In this document: positions 33,601-36,225 of the stretch, piece after piece
Layout of the letters: the number at the start of each line of letters is the position of its first letter
Numbering within the stretch: position 1 is the first letter of the stretch
Source: an uncultured Lachnospiraceae bacterium
GTDB taxonomy: Bacteria; Bacillota; Clostridia; Lachnospirales; Lachnospiraceae
Assembly (NCBI GenBank): GCA_902767135.1
Contig: CACXGE010000069.1
Location: 1 to 36,225, forward strand
Direction: 5' to 3'
Length of the DNA stretch: 36,225 nucleotides
Notes under the pieces: model-generated
What the model was told of the DNA's origin: nothing
What the model saw: the letters and a program-made list of their open reading frames with translations, nothing else
Database searches by the model: none
Program-made: the position numbers and the translations under genes

Positions 33601-35641
33601 CTGTATTAGTTGGTGCCACTGTGTTAGTTGGTGCCACAAGTTCCACCTTTTTCCAAGATGTTACGTATTCGTAAGTATTTCCCTTTTCATACGCATATCC
33701 TGTCTCTGCTGGAACCTGCTTCGTATTATCTGTAAACAATACATTAGCTGTGCTTACACTGTCATCAAAAGTATAAGAGTAAACTCCATTGCCTTCATCT
33801 GTCATCTTTGTTCCAGGCCATGCACCGCAGTGCTTTGTGCTTCCTGTGTATGCATATACATATGGAGTTCCCCAGCCTGCTGGCTTTGTGAAGTATACTG
33901 TGTTTTTCTTGTAGCTAAATGGCTCTCTTTTTGTATATGTATAGGTCTTTTCTGTGGTTCCCTCCGCATTGGTTGCTTTCACGGTAATCTTTACAGATTC
34001 ACCAGCTACCAAATCTTTTCCGGTTGTAACTACAGTCTCTCCATTTTTAATAGCCACAGCCTCACCATTGTCTATCTTATAAGAAGCACTTTCTGCGTTG
34101 GATACAGTAAGCTTTACCGTCAAAGTATCATCAAACTTACTTCCATCTTCCTTGTCTGCTGATACAGAAGGCTTACTATCCTTCGCTTCGTAAATTACTG
34201 CAATTCCTGTGCTTCCAATCTTACCTGAAATAGTTGAGGATGTTACGGTAAATGTATTCCCTGATACTTCATCCACATAAGTACCCGGCTTTGTGAGTCC
34301 GTTTACATTCTTTGTGGATACTTCTTTGTCAGAACCAGATGCAAGAACCAAAACCGCACCGGTTTCACGGCACACAACATCCACATTGGCGCTTTGATCT
34401 CCATAGTATGCATCCTTCTGTCCGATACATGCATTATGTAAATGGTTCACAGCAGCAACTTCCTTTGATGTAAAGTGTGTGCTACCTTTTTCTCCCTGCA
34501 TAATCTGGGTCTTTTCTGTCTTTGATGGACGGGAAAAATAAAGTGCAGAGGCGTCTGCCCTTGCTGCTTCTAATGCATAAGAGCGGTCTACAATATTCTG
34601 ATCAATGTATTTTGTCCAGCCACCATCGTTTGTATCGTTACAAAAAGTATCATGTGTGTCAGACATATACACAATTTTATTTGCGCTGATACCCTTATTC
34701 GTCCAGTTACCTGTCTTTGTTGTAACTTTTCCATCACGAAGATCTCCCAGCAACTGGCTACCATAGTTGTTGTCGGTCACGCTGATATAATCTGTGTATT
34801 CTTTCATTAACTTCTTGGATTCACTGCTATCAGTATCATCTGTTGGTCCAGCAAGAATTTCACCATAACTATACAAGCCACTCTTCACAACTGCTTTCCA
34901 GAAATCACATCCTTCTGATGGTAACGATATGTGCTTTGCAGTATCCCAACGGATTCCGTCTACGCCTACACTCATTAACTCATCAATATAGGCAGATGCT
35001 TTCTGTTGTACCAGAGAATCTTCTGTGTTCAAATCAGGCATTCCCACATCACCATGAGTTACCTGCCAGCGATTCTTCCAATCAATTTTTTTCGTTCCAT
35101 TTTTACCATCGCTGGTGTATCCTGAATTATGCCAGTACTTAGCATCCTTTAAATCTCCATCAATATTGGTGTGATCTCCTGCCAAATGGTTACCAATGGC
35201 ATCTACAATCACCTTGATTCCATACTTTTCAGCCTCTGTACACAATTCTTTTAACTGTGCCTTGCTTCCCAAGGTACTACTGTTATCAATCCAGAATCCC
35301 TCCGGCTGATATAACTCATACCAGACACCCTTTCCACATCCCTGCTGTGCAGGAGAGGTCTGAACTGAAGTGAATCCTGCCGCAGCAATGTTTGGTAGTT
35401 CCTTCTTGATATCCTCGTACTTCCAGTCAAAGCAATGAAGTATGGTTCCATCCTGACAATTGTCTGGCAGATTATAGTCATTTGCATTCACTGCATTTTC
35501 TGTCACATCTGTTTCTTCTGCAACTTTTTCGCTGGCATATGCAATTCCAAGACTTGTGCCTAAATCACCGCACATCATGGATACTGCCAATGCAACTGTT
35601 AAGGTATTGCGAAAAAATTTGAAGATACGCTTTTTATGCAT
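30620..35641 (-). CDS. Giant secreted GH13 amylase with CBM26-like and CBM74-like starch-binding regions
   Basis: This is a 1,673-aa multidomain starch hydrolase. A signal peptide (about 1-36) precedes a GH13 barrel (60-400) with DAIGNH (Asp147), GIRWDTAKH (nucleophile Asp233), YGEILAG (Glu261) and SDTHD (Asp331). Domain C (400-485), an Ig-like domain (490-572) and a CBM26-like module (580-665, VYAYTG...CGAWPGTKMT) follow. After an APTNTV linker and a second Ig-like domain (695-790), residues 835-1135 (SVDGSLSDWDSSM...FARIG) form a 300-residue block resembling CBM74, known for raw-starch binding. The remainder is Ig-like modules, a TDVPTPTEVV repeat (1395-1449) and a very basic C-terminal pair. 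AAGGAGGAACTAAA precedes the ATG. The CBM74 call is from memory. Confidence 0.92.
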   Translation of the reverse strand: MHKKRIFKFFRNTLTVALAVSMMCGDLGTSLGIAYASEKVAEETDVTENAVNANDYNLPDNCQDGTILHCFDWKYEDIKKELPNIAAAGFTSVQTSPAQQGCGKGVWYELYQPEGFWIDNSSTLGSKAQLKELCTEAEKYGIKVIVDAIGNHLAGDHTNIDGDLKDAKYWHNSGYTSDGKNGTKKIDWKNRWQVTHGDVGMPDLNTEDSLVQQKASAYIDELMSVGVDGIRWDTAKHISLPSEGCDFWKAVVKSGLYSYGEILAGPTDDTDSSESKKLMKEYTDYISVTDNNYGSQLLGDLRDGKVTTKTGNWTNKGISANKIVYMSDTHDTFCNDTNDGGWTKYIDQNIVDRSYALEAARADASALYFSRPSKTEKTQIMQGEKGSTHFTSKEVAAVNHLHNACIGQKDAYYGDQSANVDVVCRETGAVLVLASGSDKEVSTKNVNGLTKPGTYVDEVSGNTFTVTSSTISGKIGSTGIAVIYEAKDSKPSVSADKEDGSKFDDTLTVKLTVSNAESASYKIDNGEAVAIKNGETVVTTGKDLVAGESVKITVKATNAEGTTEKTYTYTKREPFSYKKNTVYFTKPAGWGTPYVYAYTGSTKHCGAWPGTKMTDEGNGVYSYTFDDSVSTANVLFTDNTKQVPAETGYAYEKGNTYEYVTSWKKVELVAPTNTVAPTNTVAPTNTVTPTPIPGEYDIRCDKDGTSFDTETLEVSFKFVAPMVAPGSGKQGDAIKKVSYSVDNGPVREYKEGETVEIGEGKIADSIVEVVVKAEWTNGHKESKTFKFTKEYAGENAKVFIANGEVEVKETSVNAADNATLASQYATNAVGKGAKKTISVDGSLSDWDSSMLIAQGAANDDPRVYRPNSMYENPIDLYALYGAYDDNNLYLMWEMTNVQDIVAPGDDYPLSQGVLWQNSNLPFFIAVSTGKEDVIGNNGASAKGETIWNSGITFGSDFNRLIAISTNGSNGPFVYAGDQTGLNLTEIYGKTANAAKKIAKSNVKINYGLGILSDKVIGIDKAYGKDNKRVVGDVCDNSAAWVDFNAKDHKSSSMDFFYELSIPLEELGITASDVATNGVGVELVATSGKSGMDCLPYDVSMNDQADLGDAVGSQENNSFEKSDEDFITCGFARIGNGTVPSPRPTNTVAPTGVATVAPTGEASITPQPGDHRTVALNFGATVSSPQYDKTAIELKAEDKNVNPGYTVAYEIYIDDEKVSDTDTYIWKNATPGEHIIRCEAVNENGRVCRVNRYVITASGEVTPIVTTPVSTTPAVTTPITVSPTPVQGDLKINEFKITDGVNTQTQDVKKHFETTLGTTLKLSSYITSKAGNIKCMYTYVGADGKEVVIKDYDNNTVAEVAFEEAGSYYINLYAVDATNDALVKSNMIVDVQDATVTDVPTPTDVVVTDVPTPTEVVVTDVPTPTEVVVTDVPTPTEVVVTDVPTPTEVVEPTEEPSPTVVKPTVIVPTKAPVSPTITKRPTVTAKPTVTPTTQPIRIKSFTKSIASGKAHIKDTIKLTAVAQGGKGTLKYQFKYRLNGRTKTIRNYSTKNTANFVPTKSGKYTLTVNVKDQTGKVVSKVTKSYTVKGAFGLKGVKVSATKSKLQFKLTTKNAIGKVKVKYVLKYNGKTIKTTSYKTNKSFTIKNAKRGKYKLTIYAKEVSTGKKVKKTISYRY
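31295..31459 (-). repeat. Five-unit 33-bp tandem repeat in amylase 2
   Basis: Five head-to-tail units encode VTDVPTPTEVV (the first copy has TDVV). The units form a Thr/Pro spacer before the basic C-terminal Ig-like modules. Confidence 0.9.
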
Positions 35642-35959
35642 TTTAGTTCCTCCTTATTAAGAATCTTTTAAATCATTAACTATTTATTACATAGTTATTA
35701 TAATTCTTTTTCGTTAAAATGTATAGATTACTTTTTATTTTTAATTCATTTTCTACTTTTTTACTAATTTTTTTCAATTTTATTTTTCTTGCGTAAATTT
35801 TCTGTAAAATATTTTTGGTGCTTTCAAAATTCTTTTTTTGGCGAAAACATCCTTTTTTCAAACTTTATTCACAACTTCGTAATATTTCTTTTTGAATTAT
35901 TTTACTTTTGCCACTACTTTGATACTCAAAGTGTTTTTTGTCTAAAATGCACAAAACCC
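35642..35959. other. AT-rich non-coding leader of amylase 2
   Basis: The region is very AT-rich with T runs on the plus strand and holds no credible gene. Besides the amylase 2 promoter candidate (35697-35725) I see no operator-like palindrome centred on CG, no riboswitch and no clear terminator for the genes at the right edge. Confidence 0.6.
35697..35725 (-). promoter_or_regulatory. Candidate promoter of amylase 2
   Basis: On the minus strand a perfect TATAAT (35697-35702) lies 17 bp from TATACA (35720-35725), a 4-of-6 match to the -35 consensus. Transcription would start about 50 bp before the ATG. Confidence 0.5.
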
Positions 35960-36106
35960 TTAACTTTTCTTTTTTTGTATAACTAATTCCTGGAATTCAT
36001 CTGATCCGCCACCTGATTTATGTAGCTTTCCGTTATCCCAAATTGTTTCACTATATTCTTCTGTTTTTTGGTCAATCCATGTCTTCTTTCCGTCTGATTT
36101 TTTCAT
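35960..36106 (-). CDS. Small reading frame of unknown function (48 aa) overlapping the edge frame
   Basis: I do not recognise it. The frame starts MKKSDGKKTWIDQ at 36106, after AAAAGGTGA, and runs 48 residues to a Lys-rich end. The composition (EYSETIWDNGKLHKSGGG) reads like real protein, unlike the AT-rich frames nearby. It overlaps the frame that enters from the right edge by 35 bp in another phase. Skipping one A in the run at about 36098-36103 would join the two as one protein. It may be an independent small gene or the tail of a broken one. Confidence 0.4.
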   Translation of the reverse strand: MKKSDGKKTWIDQKTEEYSETIWDNGKLHKSGGGSDEFQELVIQKKKS

Positions 36107-36225
36107 TCACCTTTTTTTGAAGATGTTCTTCCTTCTTTGCCAGCTGCTTCAAATACTCATTCTTTTCCTGGCTTGCCCGGACATTGTCATAGTAAATATA
36201 AAAATATCTGACTGTTATGTCATCC
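36072..36225 (-). CDS. Partial reading frame running off the right edge, possible transposase remnant
   Basis: Only the last 50 codons are visible, from DDITVRYFYIYYDNV to a TGA at 36072-36074. The sequence is charged and helical after the start (KNEYLKQLAKKEEHLQKK). The DDxTVRxFYIYYDN stretch reminded me of IS1634-type transposases, but this is a weak memory match and no inverted repeat is visible. The start is outside the window. The frame shift against the 48-aa frame suggests either overlapping genes or a disrupted gene. Confidence 0.35.
   Translation of the reverse strand, partial: DDITVRYFYIYYDNVRASQEKNEYLKQLAKKEEHLQKKVNEKIRRKEDMD

Noticed and set aside
35676..35861. Minus-strand frame of 61 codons, Lys/Asn-rich
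   Set aside because: Composition follows the AT-rich spacer, it overlaps the amylase 2 promoter region, and there is no ribosome site.

Overview
The window reads as chromosomal DNA of a low-to-moderate GC, Gram-positive, anaerobic gut Firmicute, most likely a Lachnospiraceae (Clostridium cluster XIVa) member. The basis is strong AGGAGG-type ribosome sites, lipobox and Gram-positive signal peptides, Thr/Pro linkers of the TPTNTAVPS type, a small two-CxxC protein of the kind found next to housekeeping genes in that family, and a MalEFG/LacI/amylase starch locus without its own ATPase. The species cannot be named from the sequence alone.

Layout. 1-1,260: a minus-strand tRNA-Gln(CUG) with a clear promoter, then a plus-strand RlmI/RlmK-like SAM methyltransferase. 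1,260-12,360: a long minus-strand series. In transcription order it runs: secreted Ig/FnIII-like protein, RsuA-type pseudouridine synthase, asnS, an 81-aa unknown, a 56-aa two-CxxC protein, a HAD phosphatase, an Rrf2 regulator, a MATE transporter, a secreted transglutaminase-like protein with a 12 x 36-bp repeat, a MraY-like membrane transferase and a cyclophilin lipoprotein. 12,500-14,240: a plus-strand 7TM-PAS-HD-GYP protein with a consensus-like promoter, divergent from the previous block. 14,570-18,630: DJ-1/PfpI protein followed by two half-size ABC exporters that look like one asymmetric heterodimer. 18,730-20,725: a palindrome-rich non-coding element, a CYTH phosphatase-like protein (plus) and a membrane-anchored unknown (minus). 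20,788-35,641: the starch locus, all minus: amylase 2 (1,673 aa, multidomain, with a CBM74-like region), amylase 1 (1,013 aa), MalE-like lipoprotein, MalF and MalG permeases, MalQ (frameshifted) and a LacI regulator. 35,960-36,225: small overlapping frames running off the right edge.

The starch locus makes a coherent pathway. Two secreted GH13 enzymes with starch-binding modules cut starch outside the cell, MalE captures the maltodextrins, MalFG imports them (ATPase supplied from elsewhere), and MalQ would rearrange the chains inside. The LacI regulator has a plausible operator overlapping the start point of the malE promoter.

The most unusual features are: (1) a family of non-coding palindromic elements, two of them about 140 bp with the same three-hairpin plan and related ends, plus at least three partial copies; (2) a one-base frameshift that breaks malQ just after residue 57 although all catalytic residues downstream are intact; (3) the giant amylase with a CBM74-like raw-starch-binding region; (4) the matched pair of degenerate ATPase motifs in the two ABC genes; (5) an 18-bp operator-like palindrome between the Rrf2 regulator and the MATE pump.
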